A stretch of 64,000 nt of DNA, taken from NCBI RefSeq assembly GCF_018881855.1, contig NZ_JACVPN010000005.1:124001-188000 (forward strand), written 5' to 3'. The DNA is from Polynucleobacter sp. MWH-Berg-3C6. GTDB lineage: Bacteria; Pseudomonadota; Gammaproteobacteria; Burkholderiales; Burkholderiaceae. The notes under the pieces were generated by a model. That model saw only the letters and a list, made by a program, of their open reading frames with translations, had not been told where the DNA came from and made no database searches. Of this stretch, positions 47,731 to 56,789 are shown piece after piece (within the stretch, counting starts at the first letter, position 1; the number at the start of each line of letters is the position of its first letter). The translations under genes and the position numbers were made by a program.

Positions 47731-47744
47731 TTGATCCAGATCAA
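47731..47744. promoter_or_regulatory. Perfect FNR/ANR box, distal to ompW
   Basis: TTGAT-CCAG-ATCAA, a second full match to the consensus, 72 bp centre to centre from the first (about seven helical turns). It is between ompW and the end of the upstream co-directional gene, so ompW is the only obvious target. Confidence 0.7.
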
Positions 47745-47798
47745 ACGTGTGAGGATTTACCCTTACGGATGGAAATAAAGAACTCTGGAATATGCCGC

Positions 47799-49412
47799 CT
47801 ACTTTGATAAGTAATCTAGAGCAAGTGCTTCTGCAACCTTAATTCCATCAACACCGGCAGATAAGATTCCACCGGCATATCCAGCGCCCTCACCCGCAGG
47901 ATAGAGGCCTTTGATATTTAGGCTTTGAAAATTCGGTCCACGAGTAATTCTCAGAGGTGAAGAGGTTCTGGTCTCGACACCCGTCAAGACAGCATCTTTC
48001 ATTGAAAAGCCTTTAATCTGCTTTTCAAAGGCAGGTAACGCTTCCCGAATTGCTTCAATCGCATAGGCTGGCAAGCTCTCGGCTAAATCAGTTAAATGCA
48101 CACCCGGTTTGTAAGAAGGCAGAACGCTACCAAACTCTGTTGAAGGTTTGCCCGCCAGAAAATCTCCAACCAACTGTCCTGGCGCTTCATAGGTTTTTCC
48201 GCCTAACTCAAAAGCTTTGGATTCAAGCGCGCGCTGAAACTCAATTCCTGCCATAGGACCACCAGGGTAGTCATCTGGAGTGATGCCCACCACAATACCG
48301 GCATTGGCATTGCGTTCATTACGAGAATATTGACTCATTCCGTTAGTCACTACGCGATCGGGCTCCGAAGTTGCAGCCACTACAGTACCGCCAGGACACA
48401 TACAGAAGCTATAAACAGAGCGGCCATTCTTGGCATGGTGAACTAGCTTGTAATCAGCCGCACCAATCAACTCATTACCGGCATGCGGACCTAAACGCGC
48501 CTTATCAATGAGTGACTGCGGATGCTCAATCCGAAAGCCTACTGAGAATGGCTTAGCCTCCATAAAGACACCAGCCTCATGCAAAACCTGAAAAGTGTCC
48601 CGTGCACTGTGGCCAAGGGCTAGTACCACATGACTTGCCTGTAGATCATCATGGCCTTCAATTTTGACACCAGTAATCTGCTCATTCTGAATGTCAAAAC
48701 CAATCACTTTTTGGGAGAAGCGAATCTCACCCCCAAGCTCAATAATCTCTTGGCGCATTTTCTCTACGACGCCCACCAAGCGGAAGGTGCCGATATGAGG
48801 CTTAGCAACATAGAGAATTTCTGCTGGCGCACCCGCCTTCACGAATTCATTAATCACCTTGCGACCATAAAACTTAGGGTCTTTAATCTGACTCCATAAC
48901 TTACCATCTGAAAAAGTGCCCGCCCCGCCCTCTCCAAACTGCACATTGGATTCAGGATTGAGAATATTCTTACGCCATAAACCCCAAGTATCTTGAGTAC
49001 GCTCTCGCACTTGCTTACCGCGCTCAAGAACAATCGGCTTAAATCCCATTTGCGCTAATACGAGTGCTGCAAATATTCCGCAGGGACCAAAACCAATCAC
49101 TACAGGCCGTAATGATTTACCGGTGGCAAATGAGTCGGGAGCTTTGGCCTTGAAGTGATAACTCGTATCGGGTGATGGTCTAACATGAATATCACCATCA
49201 AACTTTTTCAGAATGGCCTCTTCATCTTTAACCGAGAGATCTACCGTGTAGATAAAAGAGAGCGCCACATTTTTTCTAGCATCGTAGCTGCGCTTAAAGA
49301 CCTCAAAGCCAATCAAATCCTTGGGGGATAAATTCAGGCGCTTCAGTATTGCTGCTTCCACAGCTTCTGGAGCATGGTCGACAGGCAGACGTAGTTCAGT
49401 AATACGGATCAT
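47799..49412 (-). CDS. COG2509-family FAD-dependent oxidoreductase
   Basis: A 537-residue flavoprotein. The first ~90 residues form a small domain (RITELRLPVDHAPEAVEAAILKRL), followed by the dinucleotide site PVVIGFGPCGIFAALVLAQMGFKPIVLERG and GEGGAGTFSDGKL. CMCPGGTVVAATSEP and the C-terminal GLYPAGEGAGYAGGILSAGVDGIKVAEAL are strong family marks. The substrate is unknown in this family. It is followed at a distance by ompW on the same strand. Confidence 0.88.
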   Translation of the reverse strand: MIRITELRLPVDHAPEAVEAAILKRLNLSPKDLIGFEVFKRSYDARKNVALSFIYTVDLSVKDEEAILKKFDGDIHVRPSPDTSYHFKAKAPDSFATGKSLRPVVIGFGPCGIFAALVLAQMGFKPIVLERGKQVRERTQDTWGLWRKNILNPESNVQFGEGGAGTFSDGKLWSQIKDPKFYGRKVINEFVKAGAPAEILYVAKPHIGTFRLVGVVEKMRQEIIELGGEIRFSQKVIGFDIQNEQITGVKIEGHDDLQASHVVLALGHSARDTFQVLHEAGVFMEAKPFSVGFRIEHPQSLIDKARLGPHAGNELIGAADYKLVHHAKNGRSVYSFCMCPGGTVVAATSEPDRVVTNGMSQYSRNERNANAGIVVGITPDDYPGGPMAGIEFQRALESKAFELGGKTYEAPGQLVGDFLAGKPSTEFGSVLPSYKPGVHLTDLAESLPAYAIEAIREALPAFEKQIKGFSMKDAVLTGVETRTSSPLRITRGPNFQSLNIKGLYPAGEGAGYAGGILSAGVDGIKVAEALALDYLSK

Positions 49413-49511
49413 GGGGCTCTTGGCTAGCTATATTCAGTCTCTAGGGTCAAATGATACTGGTTAAAAGACCAAGCTACCTCTGGTAGCGGGCTATACAGGC
49501 GATAATGCGTC

Positions 49512-50060
49512 ATGGCTCTACGCGCAACTATCCACAAAGCCGACCTTCATGTCGCAGACTCTGACCGCCACTACTATGGCAGTCACTCCCTCACTATCGC
49601 CAAGCACCCCTCAGAAACTGAGGAGCGGATGATGGTCAGAATCATTGCTTTTGCTTTACAGGCAAATGAGGATTTAGTCTTCACCAAAGGCTTAAGTGAT
49701 ACCGATGAACCAGATCTCTGGATTAAAGACCTGACCGATGCCATCAAGCTTTGGATTGAAATTGGGCAGCCAGATGAGCGCCGCATTCTGAAGGCCTGCG
49801 GGAGGTCTGATCAAGTGATTGTCTATTGCTATGGTGGACATACCAGCAAAATTTGGTGGGATGGCATTACCAATAAACTCACACGTGCTCGCAATCTCCA
49901 AATCATTTCTATTCCAGCGGCGCAAGCAAATGAACTCAATAAATTGGTTGAGCGCAGCATGGTCTTGCATGTAAATATTCAAGATGGCGAAGCGTATGTC
50001 TCTTCAGATCAAGGTCAAGTCACGATCACACCTGAAGTTTGGCGCAGCAATCAAGAATAA
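49512..50060 (+). CDS. YaeQ-family protein
   Basis: A 182-residue protein of the YaeQ family, which has a PD-(D/E)XK nuclease-like fold. ALRATIHKADLHVADSDRHYYGSHSLTIAKHPSETEERMMVRI and LWIEIGQPDERRILKACGR are typical. Overexpressed YaeQ was linked to RfaH-like effects, but its role is not settled. It starts a run of five small genes reading rightwards; the PIN gene begins 14 bp on. Confidence 0.92.
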   Translation: MALRATIHKADLHVADSDRHYYGSHSLTIAKHPSETEERMMVRIIAFALQANEDLVFTKGLSDTDEPDLWIKDLTDAIKLWIEIGQPDERRILKACGRSDQVIVYCYGGHTSKIWWDGITNKLTRARNLQIISIPAAQANELNKLVERSMVLHVNIQDGEAYVSSDQGQVTITPEVWRSNQE

Positions 50061-50074
50061 GTAATCATCTCAAG

Positions 50075-50500
50075 ATGAAATCTATCGTCTTTGATACCAA
50101 TGTTCTGCTAGATCTATTTGTCTTCAATGACTTCAGGGCAATTCATTTAAAGCAAGCATTGCTAGACAAGCAAATTGATGCTCTGGTCAGCACCAAGACC
50201 CTGGAAGAATTTGCAGATGTGATCGCAAGATCCTTATTCTCGCTAGAGCCGGCTGCACAAGAACAAATTTTGCTGCAATGGCGATCCTTAGCGCGCATTT
50301 TGGATGAGGAAAAGCTTTTGCCCTCCCCCTGGCGCTGCCAAGATCCGGATGATCAAGTCTTTCTAGACATAGCTTTTACAGCCAAGCCCTGTATTCTCAT
50401 TAGTAAAGATAATGAAGTATTGAAGTTTGCTTCTCAAGCGTTAAAAGAAAATGTACTAATTACTTCTAACTACAACATTATGGATTTGCATCATGACTAA
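50075..50500 (+). CDS. PIN-domain protein (COG1569-like putative toxin)
   Basis: A 141-residue PIN nuclease-like protein. Acidic residues of the site are visible in IVFDTNVLLDLFVF, TLEEFADVI, and QDPDDQVFLDIA, plus LISKDNEVL. It is annotated in relatives as a toxin-antitoxin toxin, but no antitoxin gene lies on either side: yaeQ precedes it by 14 bp and the DUF1653 gene overlaps its end by 8 bp. It may be a housekeeping RNase or an orphan toxin. Confidence 0.85.
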   Translation: MKSIVFDTNVLLDLFVFNDFRAIHLKQALLDKQIDALVSTKTLEEFADVIARSLFSLEPAAQEQILLQWRSLARILDEEKLLPSPWRCQDPDDQVFLDIAFTAKPCILISKDNEVLKFASQALKENVLITSNYNIMDLHHD

Positions 50501-50714
50501 ACCTAAAATGGCCTCACCTGATGAAGGCCTGTTTAAACCGGGTAGCAAGCTTAAGCACAAAAAGACTGGTGGCTTTTATAAAGTAGTCTTTCTAGCAAAC
50601 GTTGAAGCCTCTCTTGAGCCTGCTTATGTTTACGAATCTATGCAATCGCACGATTTTTGGATTCGACCAAAAGCCGAGATGGAAGATGGTCGCTTTGAAC
50701 TTGTCGCAGAATAA
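50493..50714 (+). CDS. DUF1653-domain protein
   Basis: A 73-residue protein with the DUF1653 pattern: GSKLKHKKTGGFYKVVFLANVEASLEPAYVYESM, then FWIRPKAEMEDGRF. The function of this domain is unknown. It overlaps the PIN gene by 8 bp and lies 13 bp before slyX, so it is translated as part of the same small operon. Confidence 0.82.
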   Translation: MTKPKMASPDEGLFKPGSKLKHKKTGGFYKVVFLANVEASLEPAYVYESMQSHDFWIRPKAEMEDGRFELVAE

Positions 50715-50727
50715 AGAGGTAAATCCA

Positions 50728-50928
50728 ATGAGTGATGACCGAATTACTAATCTAGAAATTAAATTAAGCTTTACTGAAGACCTTATTGAAAAACTCAATG
50801 AGACTGTCTATAAGCAACAGCAGCAAATTGAATTTCTCTATCGCGAGCTCAAAGCCATTAAAGAACAGGCGAGCAGCGCAGGTGGTGGCGGAGGTAGTCT
50901 CAAAGATGAAATTCCCCCGCACTACTAA
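50728..50928 (+). CDS. slyX: SlyX-family coiled-coil protein
   Basis: A 66-residue protein. Most of it is one coiled coil (RITNLEIKLSFTEDLIEKLNETVYKQQQQIEFLYRELKAI type heptads) and the end PPHY is the SlyX terminus. A Gly run precedes that end. The start at 50728 follows AAAGAGGT. The role of SlyX is unknown; it is often beside slyD, which is not present here. Confidence 0.9.
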   Translation: MSDDRITNLEIKLSFTEDLIEKLNETVYKQQQQIEFLYRELKAIKEQASSAGGGGGSLKDEIPPHY

Positions 50929-50993
50929 GCGACTGATAAGATAGTCTTGTAGGCATCATCTATCACCTTCTTGCAAGAAGAAAAGGAATAAAA

Positions 50994-51341
50994 ATGAGTA
51001 ACTTAACGCTGTTTCTAGTTCAATGGGGTCTGACTTCTTTATCCCTCTGGGTAGCTAGCTATATTTTTAGTGGCCTACGCTTTGCTGATGGAGGCTCACT
51101 GCTCATTGCAGCCCTACTACTAGGATTTGCCAATGCCATCGTTAAGCCATTGCTCATCCTCTTTACACTACCTTTAACAGTAGTCACAATGGGCCTGTTT
51201 CTACTGGTCATTAATGCCTTGGTCTTAATGCTGGTATCAGCAGTCGTCAGTGGATTTACGATCTCCGGCTTCTGGACTGCCTTCTTCGCCAGCATCTTTA
51301 TTTCTTTATTCAGCCTCTTTGTAAGCGGTCTAGTTTTTTAA
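50994..51341 (+). CDS. Phage-holin superfamily IV-like small membrane protein (YvlD type)
   Basis: A 115-residue protein with four hydrophobic segments, matching the PF04020-type family: LLLGFANAIVKPLLILFTLPLTVVTMGLFLLVINALVLML. Despite the name, chromosomal members are not tied to phage lysis. It lies 65 bp after slyX with AAAAGGAA before the ATG. Its stop is 8 bp from the stop of the convergent AsmA gene. Confidence 0.87.
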   Translation: MSNLTLFLVQWGLTSLSLWVASYIFSGLRFADGGSLLIAALLLGFANAIVKPLLILFTLPLTVVTMGLFLLVINALVLMLVSAVVSGFTISGFWTAFFASIFISLFSLFVSGLVF

Positions 51342-51349
51342 AGATCCGA

Positions 51350-53158
51350 TCAATTAGATCCCGGGTAAATATCAGCCCAAGAGTGCATTGCTGTTTTACA
51401 AGGATGTCTCTTGGTGGTCATAGACCTTGCATTTTCTGCAGCAATACTGATTCCGCCAGTTAAAAATCCCAAGCCAATCGATACGGCGCTATTTACAACA
51501 CCTTCTCTGTTAACGCCAGCCTTAGGATTTTGCAAAGTACCCTCTAGTTTTACCAGGCTACCGAGATCTATGCCGGTAGTTAAGCCGGATTTCTGATTAG
51601 GATCAATCTTGAGATTGATTGCTTCCGTATTGAGATTCACTGTTCCCGATAAAACGACATCCAATCTATCTGTTTCTACTCCAACCGAATCTTTAATATT
51701 AATCATCCCATTACCAACAGGAAGATAAGCTACCGCACACTCTAAGATCGTTTGATTACTTTGTTTACGCATTGGATTTAAGGTATCCATGATGGTGACA
51801 GCCAAATCGCCAGCAGCATTTAGTAGCTTTGAGTCTAAGCGGGCTTTACCCACGGTCATTTGTGCTGCACCATTTGCTGCACCCATGATTTGATGCAAGC
51901 TTTTGCCTTTACCAGTTAAGTTAAATGCAATTTGAGTATCACCACCACTGACCTTAGCATTTGAATCACCACTGTCAACCACTTGCTCTAAGGTAAAGCC
52001 TTTTGCAAGCGCCTTCATCGATATTACAGGCGCAGGGCTATCTATTTGCGATAGTGAAATTTGTGCTTGAGCCTGTCCTTTACCCAGCTCAAATTTCAGA
52101 TCATTGACATCCAGTCGATTACCTTTGAAGGCAATTGTCCCGCTGACATTCTTATAGGGCGTTTGATCTGGCACACCAAGCTGCACAATAGCTAAGGCAA
52201 TCTTGCCATTGGCATTTGGCAATAAATCAAACGGCAAAGGATCATCACTAAAGAAGTATTTGCTTTGACTACTCACAGATTTTGCAGACACTGCAGACTT
52301 TCCTGCTGAGGATGCAGCAGATGCCGCAGCCAATGGAAGTAAGTCAAATGATTTGGACTCGAGCTTAATATCAAATTGCGGCAATACCTTGGGAGCTTTA
52401 TCAACTGTGCCAGTTATGTCTAGTGACTTTCTATTCAGAGTGAGTGTGAAATCCAGATTTGTTTTTACTGGGCTTTGACCCCAATCGATGATGGCCTGCC
52501 GTAGCGAGCCCATCTTGCCCTTGAGTCCTAATTTGTAATTAGCGTATTGCAGATCAAGCAAGATAGTGGTTTTGCCACCCTCACCCGTTAATGAAAGCTT
52601 CGGAACCTCTATGGTTTTAAGGGGGCTGCTACCATTTTGATAGGTGATGCGAGCATCAGAAATATGCACAGTCTGTATTGCCACAAGACTACTGTCATCC
52701 GATACCGCCTGAGAGGAGCTACTGCTAGGAGCGCCATTGGAATTTGCCGTACTGACTACCGGCGTTAAATCCCAATTATTTTGTCCTGCTTTATTAGTCT
52801 GCAAATGGGCTTCAAGTCCAACAAGATTAATGCTGTCAATTTCTACATTGCCCGTCAATAAGGGGAATAGTTTCACTTCAAGCTCAATGCGCTTTAAGGA
52901 CAGCATTTCAGAATCACTTGCCCACGTTGCGTTGCTTAAGCTGACTTGCTCAGCCTTGACGCCAATGGAGGGGAAAATAGTTAAGCTCACAGGCCCGGCA
53001 ATCTTGAGCTCTCGTCCAGTTGCGTCCTTTACTGTAGAACTAAGTAATTGCGTTAGTTGCGCTGGTTTAATTGAGGAGGCAGCGTACCAGGCGCCCAAAC
53101 CTACAAGGATTGAGACGGCAGCAAAGATAATGAGGATGATTTTTACAGTTTTGCTCAT
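51350..53158 (-). CDS. AsmA-family inner-membrane protein
   Basis: A 602-residue protein with an N-terminal membrane helix (about 6-26) and a large periplasmic part. AsmA marks: ATGRELKIAGPVSLTIFPSIGVKAEQVSLSNATW near the start, the LKFELGKGQAQAQISLS segment, and the C-terminal KIDPNQKSG..IDLGSLVKLEGTLQNPK. AsmA-like proteins are thought to move lipids to, or affect assembly of, the outer membrane. Two Ser/Ala-rich stretches (about 140-155 and 280-300) look like flexible inserts. Confidence 0.9.
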   Translation of the reverse strand: MSKTVKIILIIFAAVSILVGLGAWYAASSIKPAQLTQLLSSTVKDATGRELKIAGPVSLTIFPSIGVKAEQVSLSNATWASDSEMLSLKRIELEVKLFPLLTGNVEIDSINLVGLEAHLQTNKAGQNNWDLTPVVSTANSNGAPSSSSSQAVSDDSSLVAIQTVHISDARITYQNGSSPLKTIEVPKLSLTGEGGKTTILLDLQYANYKLGLKGKMGSLRQAIIDWGQSPVKTNLDFTLTLNRKSLDITGTVDKAPKVLPQFDIKLESKSFDLLPLAAASAASSAGKSAVSAKSVSSQSKYFFSDDPLPFDLLPNANGKIALAIVQLGVPDQTPYKNVSGTIAFKGNRLDVNDLKFELGKGQAQAQISLSQIDSPAPVISMKALAKGFTLEQVVDSGDSNAKVSGGDTQIAFNLTGKGKSLHQIMGAANGAAQMTVGKARLDSKLLNAAGDLAVTIMDTLNPMRKQSNQTILECAVAYLPVGNGMINIKDSVGVETDRLDVVLSGTVNLNTEAINLKIDPNQKSGLTTGIDLGSLVKLEGTLQNPKAGVNREGVVNSAVSIGLGFLTGGISIAAENARSMTTKRHPCKTAMHSWADIYPGSN

Positions 53159-53268
53159 TGCACATTCATTTGGTTTCAGGCGATCATAAAGTCGACTGCA
53201 AAAGAGAAGCAGGCAGTATGAGATTTAAAGCCCGCCTCCTTAAAAAGGCTTAGTTCTTTTTTATTAGG

Positions 53269-53484
53269 CTAGCTACTTGCCTTCTTTAACACGGCGTAGA
53301 TCTGGTCCTTTAATAGCAATTTCTCCTTCTTCAGGGTTTCGATCTGCTCCGGGGTGCTAGGCTCTGAATGGGCCTCCATTCTTTGAATCTTTTGATCCAA
53401 ATTATTGTGCTTATCAAATAAATGGGAAAAGTGACGATCTGAGGTCTTTAGCTTGGTAATCAATTCACGATATTCTGGAAACAT
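53269..53484 (-). CDS. YdcH-family (DUF465) small helical protein
   Basis: A 71-residue, two-helix protein with the DUF465 pattern: FPEYRELITKLKTSDRHFSHLFDKHNNLDQKI then EQIETLKKEKLLLKDQIYAVL. The family is widespread in proteobacteria and of unknown function. AGAGGATC lies before the ATG. It stands alone between asmA and the divergent H1-like gene; the 180 bp on its right hold no further feature I can support. Confidence 0.88.
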   Translation of the reverse strand: MFPEYRELITKLKTSDRHFSHLFDKHNNLDQKIQRMEAHSEPSTPEQIETLKKEKLLLKDQIYAVLKKASS

Positions 53485-53670
53485 AGATCCTCTTGATATT
53501 AGGTTATTCGAAACTATCTGTTTTCAGTGTATTCCTGCTTCAAGAATAGGACAATGCCCATAGCCATAAGCAGGACAAACCCCATATAGCTCTGATGAGA
53601 ACTGCAGGGAACTTGCAGTAATATCTATAAGCACTGAAGCATATTTCAACCAAAAGAAGGGTAATAAACC

Positions 53671-54504
53671 ATGGCTACAAAGAAGTCTCCAGCTAAAAAG
53701 AAAGTAGCTACCAAGGTGGTAAAAAAAGCCCCTGCAAAGAAGGTTGTTAAGAAGGTAGCGACTAAGAAGCCAGCAACCAAGAAAACTGCTAAAAAGGTAG
53801 TAAAAAAAGTGGCGGCTAAGAAGGCTCCTGCCAAGAAGTCTGCAGCCAAAAAACCGGTAGCAAAGAAGGTAGCTAAAAAAGCGGTTAAGAAAGCAGCAGC
53901 CAAATCTTCCAAAGTAGATCAATATGGTCTTGAGAAAGATGACGAGTTTTATGGTCTCTACTTCGCTAAATCTACCAATAAAGGTTTGGTAGAAGTAAAG
54001 CCCTGCACTTTCTCCCTCATGTATTGGTGGAAAGGCTTGCTTGGCTATCCTGACATGATCGAGATCTCCAAAGGTAGCAATACTGCGATGTTGCAATTTG
54101 AGTCTACCTTTGGTGGTGGCGATTCTGGTGAAACAGAACTCACTGAACAAGACGTTCTTGATATTGATCACATTATTGAAGTAGACGAACAAGAAATGCT
54201 CATTTCCCTCTACTCCTATGTACCAATCCCCGTTCCAGAGAAACTGATTGGTGCGCTAGGTCTCGCGATTCTGAATATCAATCCAGAAACGCGCTACGGC
54301 AGCCTTGAGCTCTGCTCTACTGAGAACGAAGAAGGTGAAACTGAACACTTCTTACGCTATCGTGCGGCTACCTATTTACGGGGCATTAAGTCTGGAAAAG
54401 TAGAAGCCATCGAGAGCATGGTAACCAATGGTTCTGAGTTCTTTGGTCTTGCTTTAGACGCAATGTGCGTCAATAAGTCGATTAAGAAGTGGTTACTGAG
54501 CTAA
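53671..54504 (+). CDS. Histone-H1-like Lys/Ala tail fused to a YbjN-like acidic domain
   Basis: A 277-residue two-part protein. Residues 1-81 are almost only Lys, Ala, Val and Pro in AKK/VVKK repeats, like bacterial H1-like proteins (AlgP, HctB class), and should bind DNA or RNA without sequence preference. Residues about 83-277 form a folded, acidic domain (EDQ-rich around 150-175) whose C-terminal part, NINPETRYGSLELCSTENEEGETEHFLRYRAATYL, resembles YbjN. AAGGG lies before the ATG. The join is in one frame with no sign of a sequencing error. YbjN kinship is tentative; the basic tail is certain. Confidence 0.85.
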   Translation: MATKKSPAKKKVATKVVKKAPAKKVVKKVATKKPATKKTAKKVVKKVAAKKAPAKKSAAKKPVAKKVAKKAVKKAAAKSSKVDQYGLEKDDEFYGLYFAKSTNKGLVEVKPCTFSLMYWWKGLLGYPDMIEISKGSNTAMLQFESTFGGGDSGETELTEQDVLDIDHIIEVDEQEMLISLYSYVPIPVPEKLIGALGLAILNINPETRYGSLELCSTENEEGETEHFLRYRAATYLRGIKSGKVEAIESMVTNGSEFFGLALDAMCVNKSIKKWLLS

Positions 54505-54519
54505 GCAGCAAGTTAAAAC

Positions 54520-54780
54520 TTATCTACACAAATAGATGTAAGTCATAGGAAAACGGTCATTGACCGTTTTCCTACTTTCAGCGATCACAGCATTCTGTTT
54601 ACCTAGCTTCTTGCATTCTGCAAGAGCTGCCTGCTGAACTTCGCTCTCTTTAGCACCCTTAGGGGCATGTACCCCAATAGCTCCATCAGATTGCTTATAA
54701 ACCCCGAACTCGCTATCTGGAGTGCCACAAGCAATTAACGTAAATACAGCGGCTAGAGGGAGGTAGGAAGTAATTTTCAT
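54520..54780 (-). CDS. Small lipoprotein, 86 aa
   Basis: A short protein with a lipoprotein signal (lipobox TLIAC, Cys18). The mature part is polar with two further cysteines (AALAECKKLGKQNAV and terminal YLCR) that may form a disulfide. I do not recognise a family. Its 3' part holds a 14-bp perfect inverted repeat, and its stop is 15 bp from the stop of the convergent H1-like gene. Confidence 0.75.
   Translation of the reverse strand: MKITSYLPLAAVFTLIACGTPDSEFGVYKQSDGAIGVHAPKGAKESEVQQAALAECKKLGKQNAVIAESRKTVNDRFPMTYIYLCR
54546..54574. repeat. 14-bp perfect inverted repeat inside the small lipoprotein gene
   Basis: Arms TAGGAAAACGGTCA and TGACCGTTTTCCTA are separated by one base, so RNA from either strand would form a long hairpin. 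It lies 42 bp past the H1-like gene stop and could end its transcript, while also being coding on the other strand. Confidence 0.7.
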
Positions 54781-54897
54781 GGGTATTGAACTATATAACG
54801 TGGGATCATTCTATTCTAGGACTGTCTTATTTAATGATAAATACCATAATTTTATTTAATTAAAAGATCTTTTTAAGATGTCTATTTAGATATCTAT

Positions 54898-54913
54898 TCA
54901 GCTATATAGCTGA
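54898..54913. promoter_or_regulatory. 16-bp perfect palindrome before the winged-helix-like gene
   Basis: TCAGCTATATAGCTGA is its own reverse complement and ends 12 bp before the ATG at 54926, in a very AT-rich region. It is a good candidate for autoregulation by the downstream DNA-binding-like protein. Confidence 0.5.
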
Positions 54914-54925
54914 TAGAGTCTAAAG

Positions 54926-55282
54926 ATGTTTAGTAAAACTCATGAATTAATGATTGAAGGTATTTTCGCCTTGCGCACCTGGTGCAGGGATAACCTGCCG
55001 ACAGAAAACTCACTGATTGCATACGATTTAATACTTGTCTTGGCAATTAACAACTACGCCAAAAACAATATCTCCATCAAAGAACTCTTTGCCTCAGTGC
55101 CCCACTCCTATACAGCAGTTAGAGGACACTATCTCAGGTTTGTAAATGATGGATGGCTTGAGCACTACTTTGATCCATCCGATAAGCGCATCAAATATGT
55201 GAGACCGACGCCTAAGCTAGTCAAGACCATGAATGATTACGCTGCGACTGCAAACAAGATCCTAAGAAAAGCTGCCGAGTAG
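54926..55282 (+). CDS. Small winged-helix (MarR-like) protein
   Basis: A 118-residue protein that looks like a small winged-helix regulator: ISIKELFASVPHSYTAVRGHYLRFVNDGWLEHYFDPSDKRIKYVRPTPKLVKTMNDY reads as a recognition helix followed by a wing, similar to MarR-type modules (the DPSDKRIKYVRPT wing is the strongest mark). It lacks dimer helices of full MarR length. It is preceded by a 16-bp palindrome and very AT-rich DNA, and followed at 4 bp by a tRNA-Ser on the other strand. The target is unknown. Confidence 0.7.
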   Translation: MFSKTHELMIEGIFALRTWCRDNLPTENSLIAYDLILVLAINNYAKNNISIKELFASVPHSYTAVRGHYLRFVNDGWLEHYFDPSDKRIKYVRPTPKLVKTMNDYAATANKILRKAAE

Positions 55283-55285
55283 TTT

Positions 55286-55375
55286 TGGCGGAGAGAGAGG
55301 GATTCGAACCCTCGGTAGGTTTGACCCTACGCCTGATTTCGAGTCAGGTACATTCGACCACTCTGCCACCTCTCC
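55286..55375 (-). tRNA. tRNA-Ser (CGA)
   Basis: The minus strand folds as a class II tRNA. Acceptor GGAGAGG pairs with TCTCTCC (one G-T), the anticodon stem CCTGA/TCAGG encloses CTCGAAA (anticodon CGA), the long variable arm CCTACC..GGTAGG type stem is present, and the T-arm contains GGTTCGAATCC. CCA is encoded at 55288-55286. serS lies just downstream on the same strand. Confidence 0.96.
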
Positions 55376-55420
55376 GAACCGAAGTGCAATTATAGCTTTG
55401 GGGTGTTTCTTTGGTTTTAC

Positions 55421-56755
<1,335 letters not shown>

Positions 56756-56789
56756 TTAGTCTGTTTGGTACTGAATGAATATTGTGGCT

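Noticed and set aside
50994..51341. Holin-like gene as a prophage remnant
   Set aside because: It belongs to the chromosomal YvlD-like family and no other phage gene is nearby.
53671..53913. Tandem repeat-like tract that could suggest a repeat array or CRISPR
   Set aside because: The repetition is codon-level (AKK units) inside a reading frame; no spacer structure.
53524..54192. Long open frames on the minus strand opposite the Lys-rich gene (also 53646-53912)
   Set aside because: They are the mirror of AAG/AAA/GCT-rich codons; the proteins are Phe/Leu-rich artefacts without ribosome sites, while the plus-strand gene has a good start and a folded domain.
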